Part shown: positions 1 through 9,297 of the stretch, piece after piece
How the letters are laid out: the number at the start of each line of letters is the position of its first letter
How positions within the stretch are numbered: position 1 is the stretch's first letter
Assembly: GCF_012568445.1 (NCBI RefSeq)
Contig: NZ_CP046190.1
Coordinates: forward strand, 188,293-252,292
Direction: 5' to 3'
DNA: 64,000 nucleotides
Source of the DNA: Enterobacteriaceae endosymbiont of Donacia vulgaris
GTDB lineage: Bacteria > Pseudomonadota > Gammaproteobacteria > Enterobacterales > Enterobacteriaceae
Made by a program: the position numbers and the translations under genes
The notes under the pieces: model-generated
Database searches by the model: none
The model's input: the letters and a program-made list of their open reading frames with translations, nothing else
Told to the model about the DNA's origin: nothing

Positions 1-523
1 AAAAATAATTTGTTTTTGTTGTAATGTTTTTGATTAAATTCAATCCTTGTAATCCATTATACTTATTAATTTTTTTAATAATATTTTCATAATTTACATA
101 TTGGTTAGTAACAATCAATGCTATTTTTTTTATTTTTTGATTACGTATTAATCTAGTTAAATATCGAGTATCTATTCCTTCAATAGCAACAATATTATTT
201 TTTTTAAGAAATACATCTAAATTTTCAGTGCTACGATAGTTACTTGATATTGTTGATAAATTATTAATGATAATTCCTTTTAAATAAATTTTTGATGATT
301 CATTATCTTCTATATTTGTACCTACATTACCTATATGAGGATAGGTAAAAGTTACAATTTGTTTATAATAAGAAGGATCAGTAATTATTTCTTGATAACC
401 AGTAATAGCAGTATTAAATACTATTTCTCCTATAACTATTCCATTAACGCCTACAGATTTTCCAAAAATTTTAGTTCCATCTTCCATTAATATTATGGCT
501 TTATTATTCAATTCATTCTCCAT
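1..523 (-). CDS. carA: Carbamoyl-phosphate synthase small subunit, N-terminal part (cut by window edge)
   Basis: Glutamine-hydrolysing subunit of carbamoyl-phosphate synthase, which feeds arginine and pyrimidine synthesis in the cytoplasm. About 174 codons are inside the window and the rest lies before base 1. The visible protein follows the E. coli CarA N-terminus closely: MEDGTKIFGKSVG, then GEIVFNTAITGYQEI, then TDPSYYKQIVTFTYPHIGN, then IDTRYLTRLIR. The glutaminase domain with the catalytic Cys is outside. The ATG at 523 has no clear Shine-Dalgarno sequence; an in-frame TTG four codons later is preceded by GGAG at good spacing and is a possible alternative start. The gene points away from ilvC, with 214 bases between them. 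carB is probably next downstream, outside the window. Confidence 0.93.
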   Translation of the reverse strand, partial: MENELNNKAIILMEDGTKIFGKSVGVNGIVIGEIVFNTAITGYQEIITDPSYYKQIVTFTYPHIGNVGTNIEDNESSKIYLKGIIINNLSTISSNYRSTENLDVFLKKNNIVAIEGIDTRYLTRLIRNQKIKKIALIVTNQYVNYENIIKKINKYNGLQGLNLIKNITTKTNYF

Positions 524-575
524 AATTAATATAAAAATACATTTAAATTCATTATGTATTATTTATATATTTATA

Positions 576-625
576 TTATTTTATTATATAAATATTCTAT
601 ATTAGAATATTATATAATAAAATAA
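576..625. repeat. Imperfect AT-rich inverted repeat upstream of carA
   Basis: The arms at 576-599 and 603-625 are complementary apart from one bulged base, with a 3-base loop. Each arm contains a single G or C. The repeat lies 53 to 102 bases upstream of the carA start, in the only place its promoter can be. It could be a cruciform, an operator or a leader hairpin. The half-sites are in the wrong orientation for the ArgR box known from enterobacterial carAB. Function unknown. Confidence 0.5.
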
Positions 626-701
626 AATTTATGATTAAATAATAATTTTTTTAAAATAAGAAAAAATAATTAATTATTTATTTTAAATATTATTAAAATA
701 A

Positions 702-733
702 ATTACTCTCTTTATTAAATAAAAGAGAGTAAT
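702..733 (-). terminator. Terminator hairpin behind ilvC
   Basis: A perfect 12-bp stem (ATTACTCTCTTT at 702-713 against its complement at 722-733) with an 8-base loop, starting 5 bases past the ilvC stop codon on the minus strand and followed by a T-rich stretch. With three G-C pairs it is one of the most GC-containing hairpins in the window. It fits an intrinsic terminator for the ilv genes and separates them from carA. Confidence 0.7.
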
Positions 734-737
734 TCTT

Positions 738-2225
738 TTATTTTTTAATATTATTTAAAGATTTCATATGAATCATATAATTTCTTAAAATATAACCTAC
801 TTTTTCAATAGGATGATTTCTAATATTAAAATTTAAATCACGTAAATATTTATTATTTATAAATTTATCTTTTATTTTTACTAAACCTAAATCTTCTGAT
901 GTAAGATTATTAATAAAATTTTTTAATAATGGAATAGCATTATTAGAAAATAGATAACTACCATATTCAGCTGTATTTGATATTACTTTATTCATTTCAT
1001 ATAATTTTTTTCTTGCAATAGTATTAGCTATTAAAGGTAACTCATGTAATGATTCATAATATGCTGATGCAGCAGATATACCTGATTCTATCATTAATTC
1101 AAAAGATAATTCGATACTACTTTTAATAATAGCAATAATGACAATTCCTTTATCAAAATATTCTTGTTCTTTTATATTATCGTTTTTAATATTTTTAGTT
1201 TTTTCAAAATTATTATTTTTATATATTTTTCTCCATTTTATTAAATTAATATTATTATTTTTCCAATCTTCCATAAGTTCTTTGGAAAATTTACCTGAAA
1301 TTATATTATCAATATGTAAAGAAAATAAAGGTTTTAATTTTTTTTTTAAAATTAGTGATAATTCATATGCACGTATTTTATTAACATTATTTAATCGATC
1401 CATCATTAAACTAATACCTCCTTGTTTTAAAGATTCTGTAATATATTCCCAACCAAATTGAATTAATTGTGAAGCATATAATGGATTAATATTTAATTTT
1501 AATAATTTATCAAATAATAAAACAGATGTTGTTTGTAACATTCCACATAATACTGTTTGCTCTCCCATTAAATCTGATTTTACTTCAGCCGAAAAAGATG
1601 ATTCTAATACCCCTGCTTTATGGCTTCCAAGCGCAAAAGCCCATGATTTTGCTATATCAAATCCATTTATATTATGATACGTACTGTTTTGATGAACAGC
1701 AATTAAAGTGGGTACCCCAAAATTTCTTTTAAATTCTTCTCTTACTTCAGTACCAGGACATTTAGGGGCTACCATAATTACAGTAATATCTTTAGGAATA
1801 TTTTCTCCTTCTTCAATAATATTAAAACCATGAGAATATCCTAATGTAGCTCCTTTTTTTATTAAAGATTTAATATTTTTTAAAACATTATGATGATTAT
1901 TATCAGGAGTTAAATTAATTATTAAATCTGCATCAGGTATTAAATCTTTATAAGAACCAATACGAAAATTATTTTTATATGCTCTTTGCCAAGATAAATT
2001 TTTATTTTTTATAGATTCTTGTTTTAATGCATAAGAAATATTTAAACCAGAATCTCTCATATTTAATCCTTGATTTAATCCTTGAGATCCACAACCTATA
2101 ATAACAATATTTTTATCTTTTAAATATTTTATACCTTCTGTAAATTCTTCAAATCTCATTAATCTACATTTTTGTAAATTTTTTAATTTTTTACGAAAAT
2201 TTAAATTATTAAAATAATTATTCAT
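738..2225 (-). CDS. ilvC: Ketol-acid reductoisomerase (class II)
   Basis: NADPH- and Mg-dependent isomerisation and reduction of acetolactate and acetohydroxybutyrate, the second common step of valine and isoleucine synthesis. The 495 residues match the long (class II) E. coli enzyme of 491: [10 protein letters not shown] start, nucleotide-binding [17 protein letters not shown] near residue 45, then [19 protein letters not shown] and [10 protein letters not shown] with the acidic metal ligands, and [16 protein letters not shown] in the second knotted domain. AAGGA lies 7 bases before the ATG. It follows ilvD on the same strand after 237 bases; the ilvA and ilvY genes that sit there in E. coli are gone. 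No sign of damage. Confidence 0.98.
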   Translation of the reverse strand: MNNYFNNLNFRKKLKNLQKCRLMRFEEFTEGIKYLKDKNIVIIGCGSQGLNQGLNMRDSGLNISYALKQESIKNKNLSWQRAYKNNFRIGSYKDLIPDADLIINLTPDNNHHNVLKNIKSLIKKGATLGYSHGFNIIEEGENIPKDITVIMVAPKCPGTEVREEFKRNFGVPTLIAVHQNSTYHNINGFDIAKSWAFALGSHKAGVLESSFSAEVKSDLMGEQTVLCGMLQTTSVLLFDKLLKLNINPLYASQLIQFGWEYITESLKQGGISLMMDRLNNVNKIRAYELSLILKKKLKPLFSLHIDNIISGKFSKELMEDWKNNNINLIKWRKIYKNNNFEKTKNIKNDNIKEQEYFDKGIVIIAIIKSSIELSFELMIESGISAASAYYESLHELPLIANTIARKKLYEMNKVISNTAEYGSYLFSNNAIPLLKNFINNLTSEDLGLVKIKDKFINNKYLRDLNFNIRNHPIEKVGYILRNYMIHMKSLNNIKK

Positions 2226-2271
2226 TTAGTAATCCTTGATTATAGTAAAAATCAAAATAATATTTAATTAG

Positions 2272-2304
2272 TTTAATAAATATTTTAATAAAATATTTAT
2301 TAAA
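2272..2304. repeat. Perfect AT-only palindrome between ilvD and ilvC
   Basis: Perfect 15-bp inverted repeat (TTTAATAAATATTTT and its complement) with a 3-base loop and no G or C. It lies 47 to 79 bases upstream of the ilvC start in the gap left by loss of ilvA and ilvY. It is not followed by a T-run on the minus strand, so a terminator role is less obvious. It could lie in the ilvC leader or shape its promoter. Confidence 0.45.
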
Positions 2305-2462
2305 TCTGAATAAATATTATTTAACTATTAAATTAAGTAATTTATATATTCTATATTAAAATTATTTTTTTATTTTTGTAATATATAATTAATTTTTTAG
2401 TCAAAAAATATTTTATTTTAAAGTCTAAATTTTAATAATTTCTTTTAATAAAAAAGAGTTTA

Positions 2463-4322
2463 TTATTGATTTAATTTATCTTTATCTCTTACTGCTCCTG
2501 TATCAGCGCTAGTCACTAAATAAGCATATGCTTTAAGTGCAAAAGAAATTTTTCTTTTTCTTTTTAATAAAGGTTTATATGCTAAGTTCCCTCTTTTTTT
2601 TTCTTCATTTATCCTGTTATTTAATTCATAAAATGAAATATCTAAATTTATAGATCTATTTGGAATATTAATTTTAATAATATCTCCATTTTTTACTAAA
2701 GCTATAATTCCTTTACTTGCTGCTTCAGGAGAAATATGTCCTATAGATAAACCAGAAGTACCTCCAGAAAATCTTCCATCAGTAATTAAAGCACAAGTAT
2801 TATTTAATTTCATTGATTTTAAGTAAGATGTAGGATATAACATTTCTTGCATACCTGGACCTCCTTTAGGTCCTTCATATCTTATGACAATAACATCTCC
2901 CGGAAAAATTTTTTTATTTAAAATTGCGTGTATTGCGGATTCTTGACTATCAAATACTTTTGCTTTTCCTTTAAAAATAAGTAATTTTTTATTTACACTA
3001 GCTGTTTTGACAACACATCCATCTTTAGCAAGATTACCATATAAAACAGCTAATCCTCCATCTTTACTAAATGCATATTTATATGAACGTATACAACCTT
3101 TTTTTCGATCAATATCTAAATTATTCCACATTTTATTTTGTGAAAAAGGATATATTGTTTTTATATTACCAGGAGCTGACTGATAAAATTTTTTTATTTT
3201 TATATTTTGTGTTGTTGTTATATCATATTTATTAATTGTTTCTTCTATTGTTAATCCTAATATATTTTTAATATCTTTATTTATTAATCCTATTTTATTT
3301 AATTCTCCTAAAATTCCGATTACTCCACCTGCTCTATGAAAATCTTCCATATAAAATTTATTTGTACTGGGAGAAACCATACATAACCATGGTGTTTGTC
3401 TTGATAATTGATCAATTTTTTTTAAATTAAATAATACTTTAGTTTCCTGTGATAAAGCTAACATATGTAGGATTGTATTTGTTGAACCTCCCATTGCAAT
3501 ATCTAACATTGTCGCATTTTCAAATGCTTTTTGATTAACAATATTTTGGGGTAAAAAATTAATTTTATTCTCTAAATAATATTTTTTTGTAATTTCTACA
3601 ATTTTTTGAGCAGATTTTATACATAATTTTTTACGATTAATATGGGTAGATATTAATGATCCATTTCCAGGTAATGCGAGACCTAAAGCTTCTACTATAC
3701 AATTCATAGAATTAGCTGTAAACATTCCAGAACAAGAACCACAAGTAGGACATGCATTTAATTCAATATTTTTTATATATTTTTTTGATTTTTCTGATAT
3801 TCCTGATTGGACCATAGCATCCACTAAATCAATTTTTTTAACTTTTGTAGTTCCTTTTATGTTAATTTTACCTGCTTCCATGGGACCACCAGAAATAAAT
3901 ACAGTAGGTATATTTAATCGTAAACTAGCCATTAACATTCCTGGAGTAATTTTATCACAATTAGATATACAAATCATAGAATCAACACAATGTGCATTTA
4001 TAACATATTCTATAGAATCTGCAATAAGTTCTCTAGAAGGTAAAGAATATAACATCCCATTATGTCCCATAGCAATACCATCATCTATTGCTATAGTATT
4101 AAATTCTTTTGGTACTCCTCCATTATGTTTAATTTCATTGGAAATAATTTTACTTAATGTTCGTAAATGTATATGTCCAGGTACAAATTCTGAAAAAGAA
4201 TTAACTATTGCAATAATAGGTTTATTAAAATCTTCATCATTCATACCTGTTGCTCGCCAAAGAGCTCTTGCGCCAGCCATATTACGGCCTTTTGTTGTAG
4301 TCAACGAACGGTAATTAGGCAT
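2463..4322 (-). CDS. ilvD: Dihydroxy-acid dehydratase
   Basis: Iron-sulfur enzyme that dehydrates dihydroxyisovalerate and dihydroxymethylvalerate, third common step of valine and isoleucine synthesis. At 619 residues it is full length (E. coli 616) and begins [20 protein letters not shown]. Cluster and metal ligands are visible: [10 protein letters not shown] near residue 122 and [19 protein letters not shown] near residue 193, and the C-terminal substrate region [20 protein letters not shown]. It lies 35 bases after ilvE, so probably in one transcript with ilvG, ilvM and ilvE. The cluster needs Fe-S assembly, to which the nearby nfuA and bolA products may contribute. Confidence 0.98.
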   Translation of the reverse strand: MPNYRSLTTTKGRNMAGARALWRATGMNDEDFNKPIIAIVNSFSEFVPGHIHLRTLSKIISNEIKHNGGVPKEFNTIAIDDGIAMGHNGMLYSLPSRELIADSIEYVINAHCVDSMICISNCDKITPGMLMASLRLNIPTVFISGGPMEAGKINIKGTTKVKKIDLVDAMVQSGISEKSKKYIKNIELNACPTCGSCSGMFTANSMNCIVEALGLALPGNGSLISTHINRKKLCIKSAQKIVEITKKYYLENKINFLPQNIVNQKAFENATMLDIAMGGSTNTILHMLALSQETKVLFNLKKIDQLSRQTPWLCMVSPSTNKFYMEDFHRAGGVIGILGELNKIGLINKDIKNILGLTIEETINKYDITTTQNIKIKKFYQSAPGNIKTIYPFSQNKMWNNLDIDRKKGCIRSYKYAFSKDGGLAVLYGNLAKDGCVVKTASVNKKLLIFKGKAKVFDSQESAIHAILNKKIFPGDVIVIRYEGPKGGPGMQEMLYPTSYLKSMKLNNTCALITDGRFSGGTSGLSIGHISPEAASKGIIALVKNGDIIKINIPNRSINLDISFYELNNRINEEKKRGNLAYKPLLKRKRKISFALKAYAYLVTSADTGAVRDKDKLNQ

Positions 4323-4357
4323 AATATTATTCTTCTTTTTAAATTAATATAAAATGA

Positions 4358-5287
4358 TTATTTTTTAATAAAATCTAACCAATTCCATTTATCTTTTATT
4401 TTTCCTTTTAGTAAATATAAAAATTCTTTTTGTATAATTTTTGTAATTTTCCCTCTTTTACCATTATTAATTAATATATTATCTATACTATAAACAGGAG
4501 TAATTTCAGCTGCTGTACCTGTTAAAAATATTTCATCAGCTAAATATAAAGATTCTCTTAATATTAAACATTCTTTTATTTTAAAATTTAAATTTTTTGC
4601 TATTTTTAAAACTGAATCTCTAGTAATTCCCGGAAGAATAGATGAAGTAATTGGAGGAGTAAATAAAATATTATTTTTAATTTTAAATATATTTTCTCCA
4701 GCTCCTTCTGCAACAAAGCCTAAACTATCTAATGCAATCCCTTCATCATATCCGTTTCGACGAGCTTCACTACCAATTAATAAAGAAGATAAATAATTAC
4801 CACCTGCTTTAGCTAAACTAGGTATAGTATTTGGTTTCATTCTATTCCAAGAAGATATCATAGTACGGATACCATTTTTTTTTGCATTATTACCAAGATA
4901 ATCTGTCCAGGGAAATGTACTAATCATTATATCTGTATAATAATTTTTAGGAGGAGTAATACCTAGTCCTACATCTCCTATAAATACTAAAATTCTAATA
5001 TAAGCTTCATTAAGATTATTAATATTAATTAATATATGGACAGCATTCATGATTTCTTTTATAGTAAATTTTAATGGAAAGCGATAAATTTTAGCAGAAT
5101 TATATAAACGTGTAATATGATCTTTATGACGAAAAATCGCAGGTCCTTTATATGATTTATAACATCTTATTCCTTCAAAAACAGATGTACCATAATGTAA
5201 TGCATGAGTCATAACACTAATTTTAGCATCTTCCCATTTTATAATATCACCATTTAGCCAAATAAAATTTGCCTTTTTTATAGACAT
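4358..5287 (-). CDS. ilvE: Branched-chain amino acid aminotransferase
   Basis: PLP-dependent transamination of the branched-chain 2-oxo acids with glutamate, the last step to Ile, Val and Leu. Its 309 residues equal the E. coli length. The start (FIWLNGDIIKWEDAKISVMT), the ALHYGTSVFEGIRCY block, the PLP lysine in SLAKAGGNYLSSLLIGSEA near residue 160 and the class IV signature (EGAGENIF, then SGTAAEITPV-like GTAAEITPVYSIDN) are intact. AAGGA lies upstream of the ATG. It is the third gene of the ilvG-M-E-D run. Many insect symbionts leave this step to the host, so an intact copy suggests the bacterium finishes the pathway itself. Confidence 0.97.
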   Translation of the reverse strand: MSIKKANFIWLNGDIIKWEDAKISVMTHALHYGTSVFEGIRCYKSYKGPAIFRHKDHITRLYNSAKIYRFPLKFTIKEIMNAVHILININNLNEAYIRILVFIGDVGLGITPPKNYYTDIMISTFPWTDYLGNNAKKNGIRTMISSWNRMKPNTIPSLAKAGGNYLSSLLIGSEARRNGYDEGIALDSLGFVAEGAGENIFKIKNNILFTPPITSSILPGITRDSVLKIAKNLNFKIKECLILRESLYLADEIFLTGTAAEITPVYSIDNILINNGKRGKITKIIQKEFLYLLKGKIKDKWNWLDFIKK

Positions 5288-5332
5288 TATTATATTTCCT
5301 TATTATATGTAAAAATAATGTTATCATAAAAT

Positions 5333-5566
5333 TTATGATATTATTACTATATCTAATACATCTACTAATTTTTTAATTTGATTAACTAAAAAATTAATAG
5401 ATTTATAACTTTTTACTATTAATTTAAAATTAATATTTTTCAATTTATTTACTACATCAATATTTATAGTTTTAATTAAGAATCCTCTATGACGAATAAT
5501 TCTTATTATTCTTTCACTAATTTCAGGACTAATATTTGTTTTAATAAATAATTGATATTTTTTCAT
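5333..5566 (-). CDS. ilvM: Acetolactate synthase II small (regulatory) subunit
   Basis: Small ACT-type partner of IlvG that stabilises and activates acetolactate synthase isozyme II. It has 77 residues (E. coli 87). The IRIIRHRGFLIKTINI block aligns with VLRVVRHRGFHVCSMNM of E. coli IlvM, and the end, VNQIKKLVDVLDIVII, with SQLNKLVDVAHVAI; the C-terminal tail is shorter. The ATG follows the ilvG stop codon directly and GGAG inside the end of ilvG is its ribosome site, which implies translational coupling and equal supply of both subunits. Small and diverged, but position plus these motifs make the call secure. Confidence 0.93.
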   Translation of the reverse strand: MKKYQLFIKTNISPEISERIIRIIRHRGFLIKTINIDVVNKLKNINFKLIVKSYKSINFLVNQIKKLVDVLDIVIIS

Positions 5567-7228
5567 TTAATCTTTCTCCATCATATTATCATTACTATAT
5601 CCTGGAGGAACTAATGGCCAAACATTATCATATTCATTAATAACAACATGTAATATATAAGATTTATTTATAAAAAAAATTTTTTTTAAACTTTCTTCAA
5701 TTTCATTCATATAACTAATACTATGACCTGATATTCCAAAAGATTGAGCTAACTTTATAAAATCGGGGTTATCATATAAAGTTGTTTCACTATATCTTTT
5801 ACTAAAAAAAAGTTGTTGCCATTGTCTTACCATACCTAATCTATTATTATCTAATAATATGATTTTTATAGGTAATTTTTTTCTTTTAATTGTACTTAAT
5901 TCTTGAATGTTCATTATAAATGAACCATCTCCTGTAATACATATTACATTATTACGAGGTTTAGCAATTTGTGCACCAATAGCAGCAGGTAATCCAAAAC
6001 CCATTGTTCCTAAACCGGCAGAAGTAATAAAATTTTTAGGATTAGTAAAAGTGATATGTTGAGCTACCCACATTTGATGTTGTCCCACATCAGTAGTAAT
6101 AATAGTATTTTTATTTTTAATATCTGATAATTTTTTAAGTAAAAAAGGAGCGTAAATTTTATTATTTTTTGTAAAAAAATTATATTTATAGGAATATTTT
6201 TTTTTAATTTTTTTTATATAATTTTGCCATTTTAATATATTTTGAGGTATTTCTAATAATGGAATTAAATTATTTAAATTTCCTAATAATTCTACTTGTA
6301 CTTTACAAATTTTATTAATTTCAGCAGGATCTATATCCATATGAATAATATTCGCAGAAGGAGCAAATTTTTTTATATTACCTGTTACTCTATCATCAAA
6401 TCTTGCTCCAATAGCTATTAATAAATCACATTTTTGTACGGTATAATTAGCAGCTTTACTTCCATGCATTCCTAACATTCCTAAATAATATGGATTATTA
6501 TTATCTATAGTTCCTAAACCTTTTAAAGTTACAACTGTAGGTATTTGAGAATTTTTAACAAATTTTCTTAATGTTTTAACTGCATTACCGATATTGACAC
6601 CACCGCCTATATATAATAGAGGCATATTAGAGTGTTTTAATAAGTAATTAGCTTTAATAATTTCTTTTTTTGAAAATTCTAATTTTTTAATAAAAAATTT
6701 TTTTTTATTTTTTGATTTAATAATTTTTGGTAAATTAGATAATTGTATATCTTTAGGTATATCTATTAATACAGGTCCAGGTCTATTAGATAATGCTATA
6801 TAAAATGCTTTTTGTATTGTTGAAGATAATTCTAGTGATGAAGTAATTAAAAAACTATGTTTAGTACATGATAAAGACATTCCTATAATATCTATTTCTT
6901 GAAAAGCATCAGTACCAATTAATGGGAGTGATACCTGTCCTGTAATAGCAATAATAGGTACAGAATCTACCATAGCATCAGCAATTCCTGTAATTAAATT
7001 AGTAGCACCCGGACCAGAAGTAGCAATACAAACTCCTACTTTACCTGTTACTCTAGCATATCCAATTGCAGCTATAGCTGCTCCTTGTTCATGTCTACAT
7101 AAGATATGTTCAATGCCTCCATCATATAATGCATCATAAAGAGGCATGATAGCTCCTCCAGGATATCCAAATACTGTTTTAACATTTTGTTTTTTTAATT
7201 CTTGAATTATACATTGTGCTCCATTCAT
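5567..7228 (-). CDS. ilvG: Acetolactate synthase II large (catalytic) subunit
   Basis: Thiamine-diphosphate enzyme that condenses pyruvate with pyruvate or 2-oxobutanoate, the first common step to Val/Leu and Ile. 553 residues (E. coli 548). Visible: [11 protein letters not shown] start, [19 protein letters not shown], the catalytic Glu in [19 protein letters not shown] near residue 47, and the ThDP motif [18 protein letters not shown] ending in [14 protein letters not shown]. Isozyme II is the valine-insensitive form in enterobacteria. AGAGG lies 7 bases before the ATG. In the 168 bases upstream I see no leader peptide rich in Ile, Val or Leu, so ilvL-type attenuation appears lost. Confidence 0.97.
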   Translation of the reverse strand: MNGAQCIIQELKKQNVKTVFGYPGGAIMPLYDALYDGGIEHILCRHEQGAAIAAIGYARVTGKVGVCIATSGPGATNLITGIADAMVDSVPIIAITGQVSLPLIGTDAFQEIDIIGMSLSCTKHSFLITSSLELSSTIQKAFYIALSNRPGPVLIDIPKDIQLSNLPKIIKSKNKKKFFIKKLEFSKKEIIKANYLLKHSNMPLLYIGGGVNIGNAVKTLRKFVKNSQIPTVVTLKGLGTIDNNNPYYLGMLGMHGSKAANYTVQKCDLLIAIGARFDDRVTGNIKKFAPSANIIHMDIDPAEINKICKVQVELLGNLNNLIPLLEIPQNILKWQNYIKKIKKKYSYKYNFFTKNNKIYAPFLLKKLSDIKNKNTIITTDVGQHQMWVAQHITFTNPKNFITSAGLGTMGFGLPAAIGAQIAKPRNNVICITGDGSFIMNIQELSTIKRKKLPIKIILLDNNRLGMVRQWQQLFFSKRYSETTLYDNPDFIKLAQSFGISGHSISYMNEIEESLKKIFFINKSYILHVVINEYDNVWPLVPPGYSNDNMMEKD

Positions 7229-7396
7229 GTTTAAACCTCTTTCATTTTGTTAGATAATATGCATAATTCAACGTAATTTATTTAAGTTTTAAAAATATGG
7301 TTTTTATTTTATTTGATATGCTACAAATTTTTGGAAAATTATTTAAATTTTAATGTAAAATACATTTATATTTTACTATAAATTATTTTTTATTTT

Positions 7397-7469
7397 CAGG
7401 GGTGGAGGGATTTGAACCCTCAACCATTGGTTTTGGAGACCAATATTCTACCAATTAAACTACACCCCT
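7397..7469 (-). tRNA. trpT: tRNA-Trp (anticodon CCA)
   Basis: 73-nt cloverleaf on the minus strand. The 7-bp acceptor stem pairs AGGGGTG with CACCCCT, the anticodon arm reads TTGGT-CTCCAAA-ACCAA with anticodon CCA, and the T arm contains GGTTCAAATC. It resembles E. coli tRNA-Trp throughout. The discriminator G at 7397 is followed by AAA, so the 3' CCA is not encoded and must be added by the cca enzyme. In E. coli trpT also lies shortly upstream of the ilv operon, so the position is ancestral. Confidence 0.96.
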
Positions 7470-7733
7470 TTTAAATATTAATAAAAAAATATATTTCATA
7501 TTATCTAATAATAAATTATTACTATAATTGATTCAATTAAAATTTATATAAATAATTCTTTAAATTAATAATTTTTTTTATAAAAAAGATCAATATAAAA
7601 TTATATTTTACTAAAATTTTTTTTAAATTTAATAAAAAATTTTATTTATTAATTTTGTAATATAATATATATGATATATATTATTTATGATATATTTTTT
7701 TAAAATATTAATTGATTAAATTAAAGGGTAAAT

Positions 7734-8483
7734 ATGACAGAATGGAGTATTGGTAAAATAAAAAAAATAAAATACTGGACAGAAAATTTATTTAGTATCA
7801 TTGTAAATGCACAAGTTAATAATTTTTCTGCTGGCCAATTTACTAAGTTAGCATTAGATATTAATGGTAAAAAAATAAAAAGAGCATATTCTTATATTAA
7901 TCCTCCAAGTAATCAAAATTATGAATTTTATATATCTAATGTTCAAAAAGGAAAATTAAGCCCATATTTATATAATTTAAAAATTAATGATGAAATTTTT
8001 ATTTCTAAAGATGCATCAGGTACTTTCATACTAAATAATATACAATCTTGTGAAAATTTATGGATGTTGTCTACAGGTACAGGTATAGGCCCCTATCTTT
8101 CAATATTACAAGATAAAGTATGTTTTAAAAAATTTACAAAAATAATTTTAGTACATTCTATTAGATATATAGAAGATTTTAGTTATTTAAATTTAGTGAA
8201 AAATATAGAAAAACAACATTTTAATAAATTAATTGTTCAAATTATTTTAACTAGAAATATTAATAATAATAATTTTTTATATGGGTATATTCCTAATTTA
8301 ATAAAAAATGGACAATTAGAACAAAAAATTGGAATAAAAATTAGTTCTCAAAATAATCATATAATGTTATGTGGCCATCCAGAAATGATAAAACAAACAC
8401 AAAATTTTTTAGAAAAAAATAAAGGTTTTTCTAAAAATTTAAAAAATAAAAATGGTAATATAACATCTGAAAGATATTGGTAA
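7734..8483 (+). CDS. fpr: Ferredoxin/flavodoxin-NADP+ reductase
   Basis: FAD enzyme that passes electrons from NADPH to flavodoxin or ferredoxin, which in turn serve iron-sulfur enzymes such as IspG/IspH, and methionine synthase where present. 249 residues, as in E. coli (248). Flavin motif RAYSYINPP and NADP-binding LSTGTGIGPYLSIL are intact, as are LCGHPEMIKQT and the terminal SERYW with the aromatic residue that stacks on FAD. AAGGG precedes the ATG. A 23-base AT palindrome at 7662-7684 lies in the upstream gap. tpiA follows, an order left after loss of the genes between fpr and tpiA in E. coli. Confidence 0.96.
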   Translation: MTEWSIGKIKKIKYWTENLFSIIVNAQVNNFSAGQFTKLALDINGKKIKRAYSYINPPSNQNYEFYISNVQKGKLSPYLYNLKINDEIFISKDASGTFILNNIQSCENLWMLSTGTGIGPYLSILQDKVCFKKFTKIILVHSIRYIEDFSYLNLVKNIEKQHFNKLIVQIILTRNINNNNFLYGYIPNLIKNGQLEQKIGIKISSQNNHIMLCGHPEMIKQTQNFLEKNKGFSKNLKNKNGNITSERYW

Positions 8484-8514
8484 AAGATTATTTTTTATAT
8501 AGTAGAGGATAAAG

Positions 8515-9297
8515 ATGAAAAAATTTTTGATTATTGCTAATTGGAAATTAAATGGTAATTTAAAATTTATTAACAAAAACATTAATTTAATTAAAAAAAA
8601 TATAAATAATTCGTTATCTTTTTGTAATTTATCTATAGCTCCTCCTTATATTTACATAAATTATATAAATAATTTTTTAAAAAATACATCTATATCTTTA
8701 ACCGCACAAGATGTAGATATTCATATAAAAGGATCTTTTACAGGAGAAACATCAATTAAAATGTTAAAAGATGTTGGTGTTAAATATATTATAATTGGAC
8801 ATTCTGAAAGAAGATTATTCCATAATGAAAATAATAATTTAATATCTAAAAAATTTATTTTAATTAAAAATAATGGTCTAATTCCAATTTTATGTTTAGG
8901 GGAGACAAAAGAACAAAAAGCACAAAATCAAACAGAACAAGTTTGTATTCAACAAATTAATAATATAATTAAAAATAGTAATATTAATATTTTCAATAAA
9001 ACAATCATAGCTTATGAACCTGTTTGGGCTATTGGGTCAGGTAAAAGTGCTGATATTGATAAAATACAAAAAATTATTTTATTTATTAAAAAATACATAT
9101 CTTCATTAAATAATAAAGTAGCAAAAAATATATATTTTTTATATGGTGGTTCTGTTAATTATTCTAATATAGAAACTTTTTTTAAAACAAATATTATTAA
9201 TGGATTTTTAATAGGTAAAGCTTCTTTAGAAATACAAAATTTTATATCTTTAGTTAAAAAATCTGACAAATTAATAAGTTTATTAAATAGATCTTAA
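8515..9297 (+). CDS. tpiA: Triosephosphate isomerase
   Basis: Interconverts dihydroxyacetone phosphate and glyceraldehyde 3-phosphate in glycolysis. 260 residues (E. coli 255). Catalytic set visible: Lys in IIANWKLNG near residue 12, His in IIGHSERR near 97, Glu in IAYEPVWAIGSGKSA near 168, and phosphate loops YGGSV and GFLIGKASL. GAGGA before the ATG is a clear ribosome site. The last 15 bases overlap the end of lysS on the opposite strand, so the two genes end inside each other with no room for a terminator between them. Confidence 0.97.
   Translation: MKKFLIIANWKLNGNLKFINKNINLIKKNINNSLSFCNLSIAPPYIYINYINNFLKNTSISLTAQDVDIHIKGSFTGETSIKMLKDVGVKYIIIGHSERRLFHNENNNLISKKFILIKNNGLIPILCLGETKEQKAQNQTEQVCIQQINNIIKNSNINIFNKTIIAYEPVWAIGSGKSADIDKIQKIILFIKKYISSLNNKVAKNIYFLYGGSVNYSNIETFFKTNIINGFLIGKASLEIQNFISLVKKSDKLISLLNRS

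Noticed and set aside
524-575. ArgR box before carA
   Set aside because: The TGAAT and ATTCA halves with 4-base spacing are not found; the nearby dyad has the halves in opposite order.
3859-4314. A 151-codon open frame on the plus strand inside ilvD, and similar frames inside other genes
   Set aside because: Each lies antisense to or within a well conserved gene, has no ribosome site and resembles no family; they are shadows of the real genes.
7229-7396. A possible ilvL leader peptide before ilvG
   Set aside because: The only short frames there are not rich in Ile, Val or Leu (for example one of eight codons), and no terminator/antiterminator pair is visible.
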